Assembly: GCF_028682475.1 (NCBI RefSeq)
Contig: NZ_JANHLE010000005.1
Coordinates: 124,001-188,000 of the forward strand
Source of the DNA: Pseudomonas putida
Lineage (GTDB): Bacteria; Pseudomonadota; Gammaproteobacteria; Pseudomonadales; Pseudomonadaceae
Direction: 5' to 3'
DNA: 64,000 bases
Shown in pieces: positions 35,269 to 44,268 of the stretch. Numbering within the stretch: position 1 is the stretch's first letter; every line of letters starts with the position of its first letter. The position numbers were made by a program, and so were the translations under genes. Under the pieces are notes generated by a model. The model had not been told where the DNA came from. It saw only the letters and a program-made list of their open reading frames with translations, and did no database searches.

Positions 35269-36663
35269 TCAGGCTTCCGTGCCAGGTTGCTGGAATGCAG
35301 AAAAAGGTATCGGGTCGACCGGAAAACGCGGGCGTAACCAACCGACATCAACACGGCCCGTCGCTTCGCGCAGACGGTCGCTGCAGTAGCCAACGCACAT
35401 ACGTCCCTGACAGTCGCCCATGCTCACCCGCGTACGCATCTTCAATCCGGCCATGTCTTGCACGCCCTGCTCCAGGGCCAGGTCGATATCAGCACGGGTC
35501 ACATGCTCACAACGGCAGATCACCGTATCGGGCTGTGGTAATTCGATCTGCCGGGTGCCCCGCTGGGTATAGCGCTCTACCCCGGCGCGAAAGCGCTTGA
35601 TGGCCGCCAACTGCCCCAGGTACTGCTCGCGCAGTTCGATGGCCTGCTCGGCATTCAGCACTTCGCGCTGCAGCAGGATCGACACTGCTGCGATGCGGCC
35701 AGTCAGCATCGCGGCTTCACCGCCACGGATACCGCCCATGTCACCGGCTAGATGAATGTGTTGCTGGCTGCTCTGTTGCCAGACGTTGCATTTTGCGCGC
35801 AGGTAGCCATCGTCATGAAAGCCATGCTCGAGCCCCAACTGTTGGCTGAGCTGGGTACGCGGAATGAAGCCGTAGCCCACCGCCAGGGTTTGCGCGGGTT
35901 CGCGCTGGGCACGGCTGTGGTCGGGCTGCCAGTTGTTGTCGTAAGGCGCCACGACGACTTCTGCGAGTTCGCCTTCACCCCTGGCCTCGGCCACGCCCCA
36001 GCCGTAATACATCGGAATGCCATTGAGCTTCATGTAACCGAGCATGCTCAAACCGTCGAGGAACAGCTGCGGCTTGTTCAACAGCGCCAGGCTTTCCTTG
36101 GCGATCTTGCTGAACGCGCAGGCTTCATAGACACCGGCCACTTTCGCTCCGGCGGCGTGCAACTGGCAGGCCACCAGCGGCAGTAACGGGCCGGTGCCGG
36201 CAATCACCGTACTGCCCAGCGGTTTGACCACGCCGCTCTTGATCTGCAGCTGCAAGCCACCGAGCAACAGCACGCCCGGCAGCGTCCAGCCAGGAAACGG
36301 CACGTTGCGCTCATGGCAACCGGCCGACAGTACCAGGTGCGAGTAGTCGATCTGATGCAGACGCTCTTCGCCATCAAGCACCATCAAGCATTGCTCGTCA
36401 CCGCCTACCACGCGGCTGTTCAGGCGCAGATCGATCTGCCCGGCGCTGGCAGCGAATTCCTTGTGCAGGGCCTTCAAGGACTTGCTGTAACGCGCTCCCA
36501 GGTAACCCAGGTCAACGCCTGCGCGCAGCGGTCCGCGATACACCACCCCGCCCGGCCGCGACGCTTCATCGAACAACACGCTGGGTACACCGTGATGCGC
36601 CAGCTCAATGGCCGCCGCCATACCCGCCGAACCACCACCGACAATCACCGGACGCAGACTCAT
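35269..36663 (-). CDS. hcnB: Hydrogen cyanide synthase subunit HcnB
   Basis: 464 aa. NAD(P)/FAD-type oxidoreductase subunit: MSLRPVIVGGGSAGMAAAIELA at the start, PGGVVYRGPL, a second dinucleotide site near GSTVIAGTGPLLPLVACQL, and LAGDMGGIRGGEAA. The C-terminal 80 residues contain a BFD-like [2Fe-2S] cysteine set, CRCEH and GRMCVGYC. The ATG at 36663 overlaps the hcnA stop by four bases, so the subunits are translationally coupled. The frame is open upstream only within hcnA. Confidence 0.95.
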   Translation of the reverse strand: MSLRPVIVGGGSAGMAAAIELAHHGVPSVLFDEASRPGGVVYRGPLRAGVDLGYLGARYSKSLKALHKEFAASAGQIDLRLNSRVVGGDEQCLMVLDGEERLHQIDYSHLVLSAGCHERNVPFPGWTLPGVLLLGGLQLQIKSGVVKPLGSTVIAGTGPLLPLVACQLHAAGAKVAGVYEACAFSKIAKESLALLNKPQLFLDGLSMLGYMKLNGIPMYYGWGVAEARGEGELAEVVVAPYDNNWQPDHSRAQREPAQTLAVGYGFIPRTQLSQQLGLEHGFHDDGYLRAKCNVWQQSSQQHIHLAGDMGGIRGGEAAMLTGRIAAVSILLQREVLNAEQAIELREQYLGQLAAIKRFRAGVERYTQRGTRQIELPQPDTVICRCEHVTRADIDLALEQGVQDMAGLKMRTRVSMGDCQGRMCVGYCSDRLREATGRVDVGWLRPRFPVDPIPFSAFQQPGTEA

Positions 36664-36974
36664 GGCGCCTCCTGCCCGGCAAAGCGGTTGCTCAGGGTTT
36701 CCACCTGCATACCGGGCTGGACCACGGTCTGGCAGGCGCGGCGCTTGGGCCGGCCATTGATTGAAACCAGGCAGCAATGACAGACGCCCATGCCGCAAAA
36801 AGCACCGCTCAGTTGGGCATGATCGTTGCGCGCTACCTGGCGCAGGCCCACGGCGTTGAGCACGGTGAGCACCGTCTCGCCAGAGGCGACTTCGACCGGC
36901 TGGCCGTTGAGATGGATGGTCATATCAGCCCGCGACAGGGGCTGGATGTCGAGTTTTCGATCCAGTGTTTGCAT
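36660..36974 (-). CDS. hcnA: Hydrogen cyanide synthase subunit HcnA ([2Fe-2S] subunit)
   Basis: 104 aa. Small ferredoxin-like subunit with an N-terminal beta-grasp part (MTIHLNGQPVEVASGETVL) and the cluster cysteines in FCGMGVCHCCLVSINGRPKRRAC (about 57-79). I place the start at 36974 because the ATG at 36986, four codons earlier, lies inside the ACGGATGA motif recognised by RsmA/RsmE, which in P. fluorescens is the hcnA ribosome binding site and not the start. The resulting length is that of known HcnA. It is the first gene of hcnABC. Confidence 0.92.
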   Translation of the reverse strand: MQTLDRKLDIQPLSRADMTIHLNGQPVEVASGETVLTVLNAVGLRQVARNDHAQLSGAFCGMGVCHCCLVSINGRPKRRACQTVVQPGMQVETLSNRFAGQEAP

Positions 36975-36980
36975 AGCGCC

Positions 36981-36995
36981 TTTCATCCGTGAAAA
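36981..36995 (-). promoter_or_regulatory. RsmA/RsmE (CsrA) binding hairpin in the hcnA leader
   Basis: The minus-strand message reads TTTTCACGGATGAAA: a TTTCA/TGAAA stem presenting CGGA in the loop. The core TTCACGGATGAA is, as I recall, that of the P. fluorescens hcnA leader whose complex with RsmE has been solved. It supports Gac/Rsm control of cyanide production in this strain. Confidence 0.85.
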
Positions 36996-37041
36996 GGGTA
37001 ATGGGGACTTGGCACACTATGCGAAGCAGCTGCAACAACTA

Positions 37042-37055
37042 TTGATCCAGGCCAG
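37042..37055 (-). promoter_or_regulatory. Possible ANR (FNR-type) box upstream of hcnA
   Basis: On the minus strand CTGGC-CTGG-ATCAA has one perfect ATCAA half and one degenerate half around four bases. A box of similar asymmetry controls hcnA in P. fluorescens under low oxygen. It lies about 70 bases before the hcnA start. Confidence 0.5.
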
Positions 37056-37083
37056 CATTCGGCCGACTTGAGCGATTAACCGG

Positions 37084-37113
37084 CAAAAACACAAAACCCC
37101 CGATAAACGGGGG
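37084..37113 (-). terminator. Rho-independent terminator downstream of katG
   Basis: CCCCCG (37097-37102) pairs with CGGGGG (37108-37113). On the minus strand TTTTGTGTTTTT follows the stem. It isolates katG from the hcn promoter. Confidence 0.88.
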
Positions 37114-37185
37114 CTCTGGATTTAGACAATCAAAATCTGTCGCAGCCAGCAAGGACGCTGCTCTATGGGTAGCTGGCCCGCTCGA

Positions 37186-39420
37186 TCAGAGATCGAATCG
37201 GTCGAGGTTCATGACCTTGGTCCATGCTTTGGCGAAGTCCTTGACGAACTTTTCCTTGGCATCGCTTGCGGCATAGAACTCGGAGACCGCACGCAGCTCC
37301 GAGTTGGAGCCAAATACCAGGTCGACTGGTGTGGCAGACCATTTGACCTCGCCGGACTTGCGGTCGCGCCCCTCATACAAGCCATCGGTAGAGGACTTCG
37401 ACCAGACAGTCGACATGTCCATCAGGTTGACGAAGAAGTCGTTGGACAATGTGCCCGGACGAGTCGTGAGCACGCCATTCTTACTACCGTCTGTATTCGC
37501 CCCCAGTGCCCGCATGCCACCGACAAGCACCGTCATTTCCGGTGCAGTGAGGTTCAACAAGCTGGCCTTGTCGACCAGCATTTCGGTCGGTGAGAGGCGA
37601 GCGTCAGCGCTGTAGTAGTTACGGAAACCATCAGCCTTGGGTTCCAGCGCCGCGAAGGAATTGACATCTGTCTTGTCCTGGGTGGTGTCCATGCGACCCA
37701 GGGTTACCGGGACTTGAACGTTGTAACCTCCCTTCTTCGCGGCAGACTCAACCGCTGCAGAACCCGAGATCACAATCACGTCAGCAAGCGAGACTTTCTT
37801 GCCGCCTTTGAGGTTGCTGTTGAAGTCCTTCTGGATCGCTTCCAGCTTGGCGAGCACTTTGCTCAGCTCAGCCGGGTTATTGGCGTTCCAGTCTTTCTGC
37901 GGGGCGAGACGCACACGTGCACCGTTGGCGCCACCGCGCATGTCGGAGCCTCGGAACGAAGCAGCCGAGGCCCAGGCCGTACGCACCAACTCGCCGGTAT
38001 TGAGGCCCGAAGCGAGTACCTTGGCCTTGAGCGCTTCGACGTCCCTGGTGTCGATCAGCTTATGGTCCAGCGCCGGGATCGGGTCTTGCCAGATCAGGTC
38101 TTCCTTGGGTACATCGGCCCCCAGGTAATGGGTACGCGGGCCGAGGTCACGGTGAGTCAGCTTGAACCAGGCCTTGGCGAAGGCAAGTTCGAACTCCTTG
38201 GGGTTGTCCAGGAAGCGACGTGAAACTTTCTCGTAAGCGGGGTCGAAACGCAGCGCAAGGTCAGTGGTGAACATGATTGGCGCATGACGCTTGTCTTTGA
38301 CGTGCGCGTCAGGAACCATGACCGCAGCAGCTGGATCAGACGGAACCCACTGGATCGCACCGGCCGGGCTCTTGGTCTGAACCCATGTCCAGCCGAAGAG
38401 GTTGGCCAGGTACTGATTGGTGAAATTCGCAGGACTCGAAGTCCACGCACCTTCCAGGCCACTGGTGATGGTGTCTTCGGCGTTTCCTTTACCGCAGGTA
38501 TTTTTCCAGCCCAGGCCTTGTTGCTCGGTAGGAGCGCTGGCAGGATCTGCGCCCAGGCAGTCTTTAGGCTTGTGCGCGCCGTGCGCCTTGCCGAAGGTGT
38601 GGCCACCGGCGATCAGTGCAACGGTTTCTTCGTCGTTCATGCCCATACGCGCGAACGTGTCGCGAATGTCCTTGGCGGCCGCCAGCGGATCCGGCTTGCC
38701 ATGTGGACCTTCCGGGTTCACGTAGATAAGCCCCATTTCCACGGCAGCCAACGGCTTCTTCAGCTCACGCTTGCCATGGTGGCGCTCATCACCGAGCCAG
38801 GTGCGTTCAGGGCCCCAATAGACCAGATCAGGCTCCCAGTCATCTGCACGACCGCCACCGAAGCCGTAGGTTTTCATCCCCATCGATTCCATCGCCACGG
38901 TGCCCGCCAGCACCATCAGGTCGCCCCAGGAAATACTCGCGCCGTACTTTTCTTTCACAGGCCACAACAAGCGCCGTGCTTTATCGAGGCTTACGTTATC
39001 CGGCCAGTTGTTGAGCGGGTCGAAACGCTGTTGACCACCGTCGGAACCACCACGGCCGTCCAGCGCGCGGTAGGTGCCGGCGCTGTGCCAGGCCATACGG
39101 ATAAAGAACGGGCCATAGTTGCCATAGTCCGCTGGCCACCAGTCTTGCGACTTTGTCAAAGTTGCTTCGATGTCCTTTTTCACCGCATTCAAGTCAAGGC
39201 TGTTAAATGCCTTGGCATAGTTGAAATCGGCGTCGGCCGGGCTGGAGGCAGGGTTGTGTTGTCGCAACAAGGAAAGATCCAGGCGATTGGGCCACCAGTC
39301 CTTGTTAGTCATCTGTTCGTGCTTGCCCGCCAAAGAGGCGGCGCCGGTGTTATCGGCGTGAACAACGGGTGAAAAGCCAACTATCAGGGCAATCGCCAGG
39401 GGCAGTTGTTTCATGCGCAT
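37186..39420 (-). CDS. katG: Exported catalase-peroxidase (KatG/KatP type)
   Basis: 744 aa. Bifunctional haem enzyme removing hydrogen peroxide. Distal site [11 protein letters not shown] (about 108-118), the Tyr in [10 protein letters not shown] and Met in ARMGMND that form the Met-Tyr-Trp adduct with the distal Trp, and the proximal His in [11 protein letters not shown] are all present; the C-terminal pseudo-domain is complete. Unlike ordinary KatG it begins with a signal peptide (about 1-22, [22 protein letters not shown]), so it is probably periplasmic, like KatP and some KatG2 proteins. It is divergent from an OxyR-like gene that probably regulates it. Confidence 0.94.
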   Translation of the reverse strand: MRMKQLPLAIALIVGFSPVVHADNTGAASLAGKHEQMTNKDWWPNRLDLSLLRQHNPASSPADADFNYAKAFNSLDLNAVKKDIEATLTKSQDWWPADYGNYGPFFIRMAWHSAGTYRALDGRGGSDGGQQRFDPLNNWPDNVSLDKARRLLWPVKEKYGASISWGDLMVLAGTVAMESMGMKTYGFGGGRADDWEPDLVYWGPERTWLGDERHHGKRELKKPLAAVEMGLIYVNPEGPHGKPDPLAAAKDIRDTFARMGMNDEETVALIAGGHTFGKAHGAHKPKDCLGADPASAPTEQQGLGWKNTCGKGNAEDTITSGLEGAWTSSPANFTNQYLANLFGWTWVQTKSPAGAIQWVPSDPAAAVMVPDAHVKDKRHAPIMFTTDLALRFDPAYEKVSRRFLDNPKEFELAFAKAWFKLTHRDLGPRTHYLGADVPKEDLIWQDPIPALDHKLIDTRDVEALKAKVLASGLNTGELVRTAWASAASFRGSDMRGGANGARVRLAPQKDWNANNPAELSKVLAKLEAIQKDFNSNLKGGKKVSLADVIVISGSAAVESAAKKGGYNVQVPVTLGRMDTTQDKTDVNSFAALEPKADGFRNYYSADARLSPTEMLVDKASLLNLTAPEMTVLVGGMRALGANTDGSKNGVLTTRPGTLSNDFFVNLMDMSTVWSKSSTDGLYEGRDRKSGEVKWSATPVDLVFGSNSELRAVSEFYAASDAKEKFVKDFAKAWTKVMNLDRFDL

Positions 39421-39866
39421 AGGGGCTTGATCCTTGTAAGTGTATAAACCAAGCCACTCAACAACTTGGTTTGGAAACGGGTACCGGGTCAGGTGGAGAA
39501 GTACACAATCAAACCAGGGACAACCTGGGATGCATACTCAGTACAAACTTTAATTGCGCACCGTAAAATCAACAATTGATGTTCTAAACGGGGCCGATTG
39601 ATAACCTGACTGACGCCAATTCGAGAAATGCCCTTAAGGTGACGATGCAAAAATAGCCAAGCGCTTGGATCTGGAAGCAGGAATAGAATCTGAGGTGTGC
39701 GCGGTGAATGGCAAGTTGCCAACCGGCAGCTGGCCAGACGGTGTCTGCTACTTAAAATTTATTTCAATGCAGGTCATGCGTTTTTTTAATTTTACTGCCT
39801 TGACCCTGTTTGCCAGCCTTGCAGCTCAAATTGAAGCCCAGTGCGCGCTTTTCCAAGGATATGTTG
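39421..39866. other. katG/oxyR-like intergenic region with inverted repeats
   Basis: 446 bases, richer in A+T than the flanking genes. I see AAACCAAG/CTTGGTTT arms (39446-39453 and 39465-39472) near katG and ATCAACAATTGAT (39568-39580), a palindrome around CAA. Either could be the regulator's binding site. I do not see a full OxyR consensus. A T-rich stretch (39780-39797) precedes the regulator's ribosome binding site AAGGA. Confidence 0.45.
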
Positions 39867-40853
39867 ATGACCTTACGCGAACTCCGCTATCTCGTCGCGC
39901 TGGCGGAGCACCGTCACTTCGGCCGTGCCGCCGACGCTTGCCATGTCACGCAATCCACGTTGTCCACTCAATTGCGCAAGCTGGAGAACTACCTCGGCCA
40001 GGTATTGGTGGACCGTCAGGCCAAGCAATTCACCCTCACGCCCAGTGGAGAGCAGATCGTCGAGCGCGCGCGGCACATGCTTGCCGAAGCCGACACCATT
40101 CTTGCCCTGACCCGTGCGCGCCGTGACCCGCTGGAAGGCATTCTTACCCTGGGCATCATCCCGACCTTGGCGCCCTATTACTTGCCGCATCTATTGGAGG
40201 CAGTAGAAGCCGCCCATCCCAAGTTGCAGTTGGTGATACAGGAGAGCTTTACCGCTGACTTGTGCGAGCGGCTCAACGATCAATCCATCGACAGCGCATT
40301 GCTGGCACTCCCTCGGCCGCTCTATCAGACGATGTCGCGGTCTGCGGAGTGTCTGCGCTGCGAAGCGGCAGTACAGGGTGGGCCGCGACTGCTCGACCCT
40401 GAAGCCTATGATGAGCGTGTGCTGTTCGATGAGCCGTTTTGGGCTGCACTGCCGTTGGGGCATGAAGTTGGTGCCGGCACCGATGTGGCGGTCGAAGCAT
40501 TGAGCGATCTGAAGTTGTTGTTGCTTACCGATGGTCATTGTCTGCGCGGTCAGGCGCTGCAAGCATGTGGCATGAGCGAGGTTCAGGCAGGCGATTCGGC
40601 GGACTGCCGGGCTACCAGCCTGGAAACCCTGCAACATCTGGTCGCCGCCGGTCGTGGGTGTACTTTGCTGCCCGCCTTGGCAGCCATCAATGCCGACAGC
40701 ACACGATTGAGCGTAAAGCCGTTGCGGGGTGATGAACATCGGCGCATCGGGCTGGTATGGCGTCGAACACATCCGCGCGCGCAAGAATTCGATCTGTTAG
40801 CGACGACACTCAAGCGCACAGCCCCCGCCGGTACAAAACCCTGGCAGCTTTGA
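39867..40853 (+). CDS. OxyR-like LysR regulator with an extra CxxC insert
   Basis: 328 aa. The N-terminus LRELRYLVALAEHRHFGRAADACHVTQSTLS and the redox region LLTDGHCLRGQALQAC (cysteines 225 and 234, matching E. coli OxyR C199 and C208) identify an OxyR-type peroxide sensor; RATSLETLQHLVAAG is also typical. Compared with E. coli OxyR there is an insertion of about 26 residues before the LFDEP segment (about 152-184), containing C162-LR-C165. The start at 39867 has AAGGA seven bases upstream. Divergent from the exported katG. A second, canonical oxyR is expected elsewhere in the genome. Confidence 0.85.
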   Translation: MTLRELRYLVALAEHRHFGRAADACHVTQSTLSTQLRKLENYLGQVLVDRQAKQFTLTPSGEQIVERARHMLAEADTILALTRARRDPLEGILTLGIIPTLAPYYLPHLLEAVEAAHPKLQLVIQESFTADLCERLNDQSIDSALLALPRPLYQTMSRSAECLRCEAAVQGGPRLLDPEAYDERVLFDEPFWAALPLGHEVGAGTDVAVEALSDLKLLLLTDGHCLRGQALQACGMSEVQAGDSADCRATSLETLQHLVAAGRGCTLLPALAAINADSTRLSVKPLRGDEHRRIGLVWRRTHPRAQEFDLLATTLKRTAPAGTKPWQL

Positions 40854-40878
40854 AGTGTTCAGAGCGCAATGTTTGGAT

Positions 40879-41199
40879 TTATTTTAAAATCCATTTCCAA
40901 TCACTCTGCATTAAGTGTTCTAAAGTCACTTTATATTTTTCATCTGCAGCAGCCCCTATAATAACTTCACCGGTGAAATCAAAGCCACAGAAAGAACATA
41001 AAAACACATCGCCATTGAATATTTCAGATAAATTTTCAGGATCTAGAAAAATACTGTCAACCTCATAATCAATTAAGTATATCTTCTTACAAATGGGGCA
41101 ATTGAAAATATCGAAATCTTCATCACCATAACTTTCATACATTGGTGATGCCAATATTTTAATATGGTCAATTTCGAAGGTAGTTATATATTGTGCCAT
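40879..41199 (-). CDS. AT-rich zinc-ribbon-like protein, unknown
   Basis: 106 aa, acidic. Two CxxC pairs (C34-PI-C37 and C68-SF-C71) form a probable zinc ribbon separated by about 30 residues. No signal peptide or membrane segment. The base composition is far lower in G+C than everything around it, and codon use is dominated by A/T-ending codons, which suggests recent acquisition. It lies between the OxyR-like gene (convergent) and the glmS 3' end, the standard attTn7 location for inserted genes. Orphan immunity-type proteins often look like this, but no toxin partner is visible. Function unknown. Confidence 0.65.
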   Translation of the reverse strand: MAQYITTFEIDHIKILASPMYESYGDEDFDIFNCPICKKIYLIDYEVDSIFLDPENLSEIFNGDVFLCSFCGFDFTGEVIIGAAADEKYKVTLEHLMQSDWKWILK

Positions 41200-41344
41200 G
41201 TCTCACCATTCTGCTCTCATGCAATATGCCTTTAACTGCACGAGATTCTTCAGTCAACATAGATATTGCGCTCCACCGACGAGCGAAGCGATTCATATCA
41301 CTGACTTCGCAGCAGCATCTTGCAGTTCTTTGGGCGGCTTGGAC

Positions 41345-41373
41345 AGAAAGGCCCCGAGGGCGGGTTCGGGGCC
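41345..41373 (-). terminator. Probable glmS terminator
   Basis: GGCCCCGA (41350-41357) and TCGGGGCC (41366-41373) form the stem, and on the minus strand TTTCT follows. It lies about 95 bases after the glmS stop. Confidence 0.7.
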
Positions 41374-41383
41374 AGGAGGGGAT

Positions 41384-41420
41384 GCAGGAGGTGGGAGGAC
41401 AGACCTCCCTGGGCTCCTGC
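41384..41420. other. Compound stem-loop downstream of glmS
   Basis: GCAGGAG (41384-41390) pairs with CTCCTGC (41414-41420), and inside it GGGAGG pairs with CCTCCC (41393-41398 and 41404-41409). There is no T-run. It lies upstream of the glmS terminator on the transcript and may protect the 3' end. Confidence 0.5.
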
Positions 41421-41439
41421 GAGAGTTTGAATGCTCTAA

Positions 41440-41500
41440 AACCAACAGGTGTGGTCAGCAGCAGTCGTTACTCTACCGTCACCGACTTTGCCAAATTCCG
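41440..41500. other. attTn7 region at the glmS 3' end
   Basis: The end of glmS (coding for [13 protein letters not shown]) is the recognition segment of Tn7-family TnsD, with insertion expected about 25 bases past the stop, near 41443. This placement is established for pseudomonads. I see no Tn7 ends or tns genes; the site is predicted, not occupied. Confidence 0.6.
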
Positions 41501-43303
41501 CGGCTGATCGACGTCGGTACCTTTGAGTACAGCCACGTAGTACGACAGCAGTTGCAGCGGAATGGTATAGAGAATCGGCGCCAGGGCATCGATGATGTGC
41601 GGCACGGCGATCACATGGGTACCTTCGCCGTTGCTCATACCGGCGTGTTCGTCGGCAAAGACAATCAGTTCACCGCCACGCGCGCGTACTTCCTGCAGGT
41701 TGGACTTGAGCTTCTCCAGCAGTTCATTGTTCGGCGCCACGGTGACCACCGGCATGTCGCTGTCGACCAACGCCAGCGGGCCATGCTTGAGCTCACCGGC
41801 CGGATAGGCTTCGGCATGGATATAGGAAATTTCCTTGAGCTTCAGCGCCCCTTCCATCGCCACCGGGAATTGCGCGCCACGGCCAAGGAACAGGGTGTGG
41901 TGCTTGTCGGCGAACAACTCGGCGGTTTTCTCGACGATGACGTCCATGGCCAAAGCTTCGCCCAGACGCGTCGGCAGGCGGCGCAGTTCTTCGACCAGCT
42001 CGGCTTCGACACCAGCTTGCAACGTGCCACGCACCTGGCCCAGGGACAGGGTCAACAGCATCAGCGAGACCAGCTGGGTGGTGAATGCTTTGGTCGAAGC
42101 CACGCCGATTTCCGGACCGGCCTGGGTCAGCAGGGTCAAGTCCGACTCGCGTACCAGCGAGCTGATACCAACGTTACAGATCGCCAGGCTGCCGAGGAAA
42201 CCGAGTTCCTTGGCATTGCGCAAGGCGGCCAGGGTGTCAGCGGTTTCACCGGACTGGGAGATCGAGACGAACAGGGTGTCCGGCTGCACCACCACCTTGC
42301 GGTAGCGGAATTCGCTGGCCACTTCGACCTGGCACGGAATCCCGGCCAGCTCTTCGAGCCAGTAACGGGCAACCATGCCGGCGTGATAGCTGGTGCCACA
42401 GGCGACGATCTGCACGTTACGGACTTTGGCGAACAGCTCGGCGGCTTGCGGGCCAAAGGCCTGAACCATGACGTGGTCTTTACCCAGACGCCCTTCCAGA
42501 GTGCGCTGAACCACAGTCGGTTGTTCGTGGATTTCCTTGAGCATGAAGTGGCGATAGGTGCCCTTGTCAGCGGCTTCCGCACCTTCGTGGTACTGCACGG
42601 TTTCGCGCTGGACGGCGTTGCCCGCCAGATCCCAGATGGTGACCTGGTCGCGACGGATTTGGGCGATATCGCCTTCTTCCAGGTACATGAAGCGGTCGGT
42701 CACCTGGCGCAGGGCCAACTGGTCGGATGCCAGGAAGTTCTCCCCATGACCCAGACCAATCACCAGCGGGCTACCGCTGCGGGCTGCCAGCAGGCGGTCT
42801 GGCTGATGCGTGCTGATCACCGCCAGGCCATAGGCACCGTGCAGTTGCTTGACTGCAGCCTTGAGGGCGTCGGCCAGGTCCGGAACGGTTTTCAGGGTGT
42901 GATGCAGCAGGTGGACGATGACTTCGGTGTCGGTTTCAGAGCTGAACACGTAGCCCAGGCCCTTGAGCTTTTCACGCAGCTCCTCGTGATTCTCGATGAT
43001 GCCGTTGTGCACCACTGCCAGTTCCTGGCCGGAGAAATGCGGGTGGGCATTGTGCTCGGTGGGCGCGCCGTGGGTTGCCCAGCGGGTGTGGGCAATACCC
43101 AGCTGGCCAGCCAGCGGATCGGCGGCTACAGCGGCTTCCAGCTCGCTGACCTTGCCGATGCGACGACGACGCTCCAGAGTCCCCTGCTGGGTGAAGACCG
43201 CCAGGCCTGCGCTGTCATAACCGCGGTACTCCAGACGCTTGAGGCCTTCGATGAGGATGGTGGTGATATTACGTTCGGCGACGGCGCCAACGATTCCACA
43301 CAT
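41468..43303 (-). CDS. glmS: Glutamine:fructose-6-phosphate aminotransferase
   Basis: 611 aa. It makes glucosamine 6-phosphate, the first step to UDP-GlcNAc for peptidoglycan and LPS. The N-terminal nucleophile cysteine follows the start ([10 protein letters not shown]), the amidotransferase domain has the TRWATHG and [10 protein letters not shown] motifs, and two SIS domains follow with CGTSYHAG and SQSGETADT. The start at 43303 is fixed by the requirement for Cys2. The ATG overlaps the glmR stop by one base (TAATG), so the two genes are coupled. Confidence 0.96.
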   Translation of the reverse strand: MCGIVGAVAERNITTILIEGLKRLEYRGYDSAGLAVFTQQGTLERRRRIGKVSELEAAVAADPLAGQLGIAHTRWATHGAPTEHNAHPHFSGQELAVVHNGIIENHEELREKLKGLGYVFSSETDTEVIVHLLHHTLKTVPDLADALKAAVKQLHGAYGLAVISTHQPDRLLAARSGSPLVIGLGHGENFLASDQLALRQVTDRFMYLEEGDIAQIRRDQVTIWDLAGNAVQRETVQYHEGAEAADKGTYRHFMLKEIHEQPTVVQRTLEGRLGKDHVMVQAFGPQAAELFAKVRNVQIVACGTSYHAGMVARYWLEELAGIPCQVEVASEFRYRKVVVQPDTLFVSISQSGETADTLAALRNAKELGFLGSLAICNVGISSLVRESDLTLLTQAGPEIGVASTKAFTTQLVSLMLLTLSLGQVRGTLQAGVEAELVEELRRLPTRLGEALAMDVIVEKTAELFADKHHTLFLGRGAQFPVAMEGALKLKEISYIHAEAYPAGELKHGPLALVDSDMPVVTVAPNNELLEKLKSNLQEVRARGGELIVFADEHAGMSNGEGTHVIAVPHIIDALAPILYTIPLQLLSYYVAVLKGTDVDQPRNLAKSVTVE

Positions 43304-44082
43304 TAGATATGCTCCTTGGAGAGTGCGGCACAAATCACATGGACGCCGCGGGCTTCAATTTGTTCGCGCGCCTCAGCGGGCAAGCGCTCATCGGTAATCA
43401 GGGTGTTGACGCTGCCCCAGGGCAGCTCGAGGTTGGGAATCTTGCGCCCGACCTTGTCGGACTCGACCATGACGATCACTTCCCGGGCCACTTCGGCCAT
43501 CACCCGGCTCAGGCCGAGCAACTCGTTGAACGTGGTGGTGCCGCGCACCAGGTCGATGCCATCGGCACCAATGAACAGCTGGTCGAAATCGTAAGAGCGT
43601 AGTACCTGCTCGGCGACCTGCCCCTGGAAAGACTCGGAATGCGGGTCCCAGGTACCCCCCGTCATCAACAGCACAGGCTCGTGTTCCAGCTCGCTCAGGG
43701 CGCGGGCCACATTCAGCGAGTTGGTCATCACCACCAGGCCCGGCTGGTGGCCCAGCTCGGGAATCATCGCGGCGGTGGTACTGCCACTGTCGATGATGAT
43801 GCGTGCATGTTCGCGGATACGTCCGACCGCCGCCCGGGCAATCGCCTGCTTATATAACGAAACCGGCTGGCCCTGATCTGTGATCAGCTCCTGCGGCATG
43901 GTCACCGCACCACCGTAGCGGCGCAGCAGCAAGCCGTTGGCTTCCAGAGCGGCAAGGTCCTTGCGGATGGTGACTTCCGAGGTTTCGAAACGTTTGGCTA
44001 ACGCATCGACGCTCACTTCCCCCTGCTCGTTGAGCAAGGCGAGGATATTGTGGCGGCGCTGTGGAGTGTTACGTTTCGACAT
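43303..44082 (-). CDS. glmR: DeoR-family regulator GlmR
   Basis: 259 aa. DeoR helix-turn-helix at the N-terminus ([42 protein letters not shown]) and a DeoR C-terminal sugar-phosphate-sensing domain with [11 protein letters not shown] and GADGID. It is the gene upstream of glmS in pseudomonads and probably controls glmS in response to amino-sugar phosphates. The start at 44082 fits the family; the frame is open to 44121. Direct TTTCG-containing repeats lie just upstream. Confidence 0.88.
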   Translation of the reverse strand: MSKRNTPQRRHNILALLNEQGEVSVDALAKRFETSEVTIRKDLAALEANGLLLRRYGGAVTMPQELITDQGQPVSLYKQAIARAAVGRIREHARIIIDSGSTTAAMIPELGHQPGLVVMTNSLNVARALSELEHEPVLLMTGGTWDPHSESFQGQVAEQVLRSYDFDQLFIGADGIDLVRGTTTFNELLGLSRVMAEVAREVIVMVESDKVGRKIPNLELPWGSVNTLITDERLPAEAREQIEARGVHVICAALSKEHI

Positions 44083-44094
44083 GGCGTCTTTAAG

Positions 44095-44107
44095 TTTCGT
44101 TTCGAAA
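44095..44107. promoter_or_regulatory. TTTCG repeat, possible GlmR operator
   Basis: TTTCGTTTCGAAA, with a TTTCGAAA palindrome, lies 13 bases before the glmR start. TTTCG-rich direct repeats are common operators of DeoR-family regulators. Autoregulation is inferred. Confidence 0.4.
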
Positions 44108-44211
44108 GTTAGTGATGCCAATCAAAACCTAAAGGACAAAAACCGTCAAGCAGAGAGATGAAAAATTCGCCTGTGAATAACTTCATTCATCCGATTTCTT
44201 ATCCACAAACG

Positions 44212-44244
44212 AAAAAGAGCCGACTTATGCACAATCCAGTCGGC
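44212..44244 (-). terminator. Rho-independent terminator of glmU
   Basis: GCCGACT (44219-44225) pairs with AGTCGGC (44238-44244), and on the minus strand CTCTTTTTC follows. It is 25 bases after the glmU stop. Confidence 0.85.
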
Positions 44245-44268
44245 CCTTGTTCATCGCTGTGTATAACT

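Noticed and set aside
34009..36974. Three-gene FAD/[2Fe-2S] cluster as an opine, hydroxyproline or D-amino acid dehydrogenase
   Set aside because: The HcnC-specific GGLWAIGESVGLGCGVIFF region, the HcnA cysteine pattern and the RsmA leader identify hydrogen cyanide synthase.
40854..41467. A Tn7-like or other mobile element beside glmS
   Set aside because: No transposase or tns gene, no terminal inverted repeats and no target duplication are visible; only composition and location are suggestive.
41198..43306. Long open frame antisense to glmS (about 700 codons), and similar long antisense frames over uvrD, atpD, atpA and mnmG
   Set aside because: Typical shadow frames of GC-rich genes. Their translations are low in complexity and have no family features, while the sense genes are certain.
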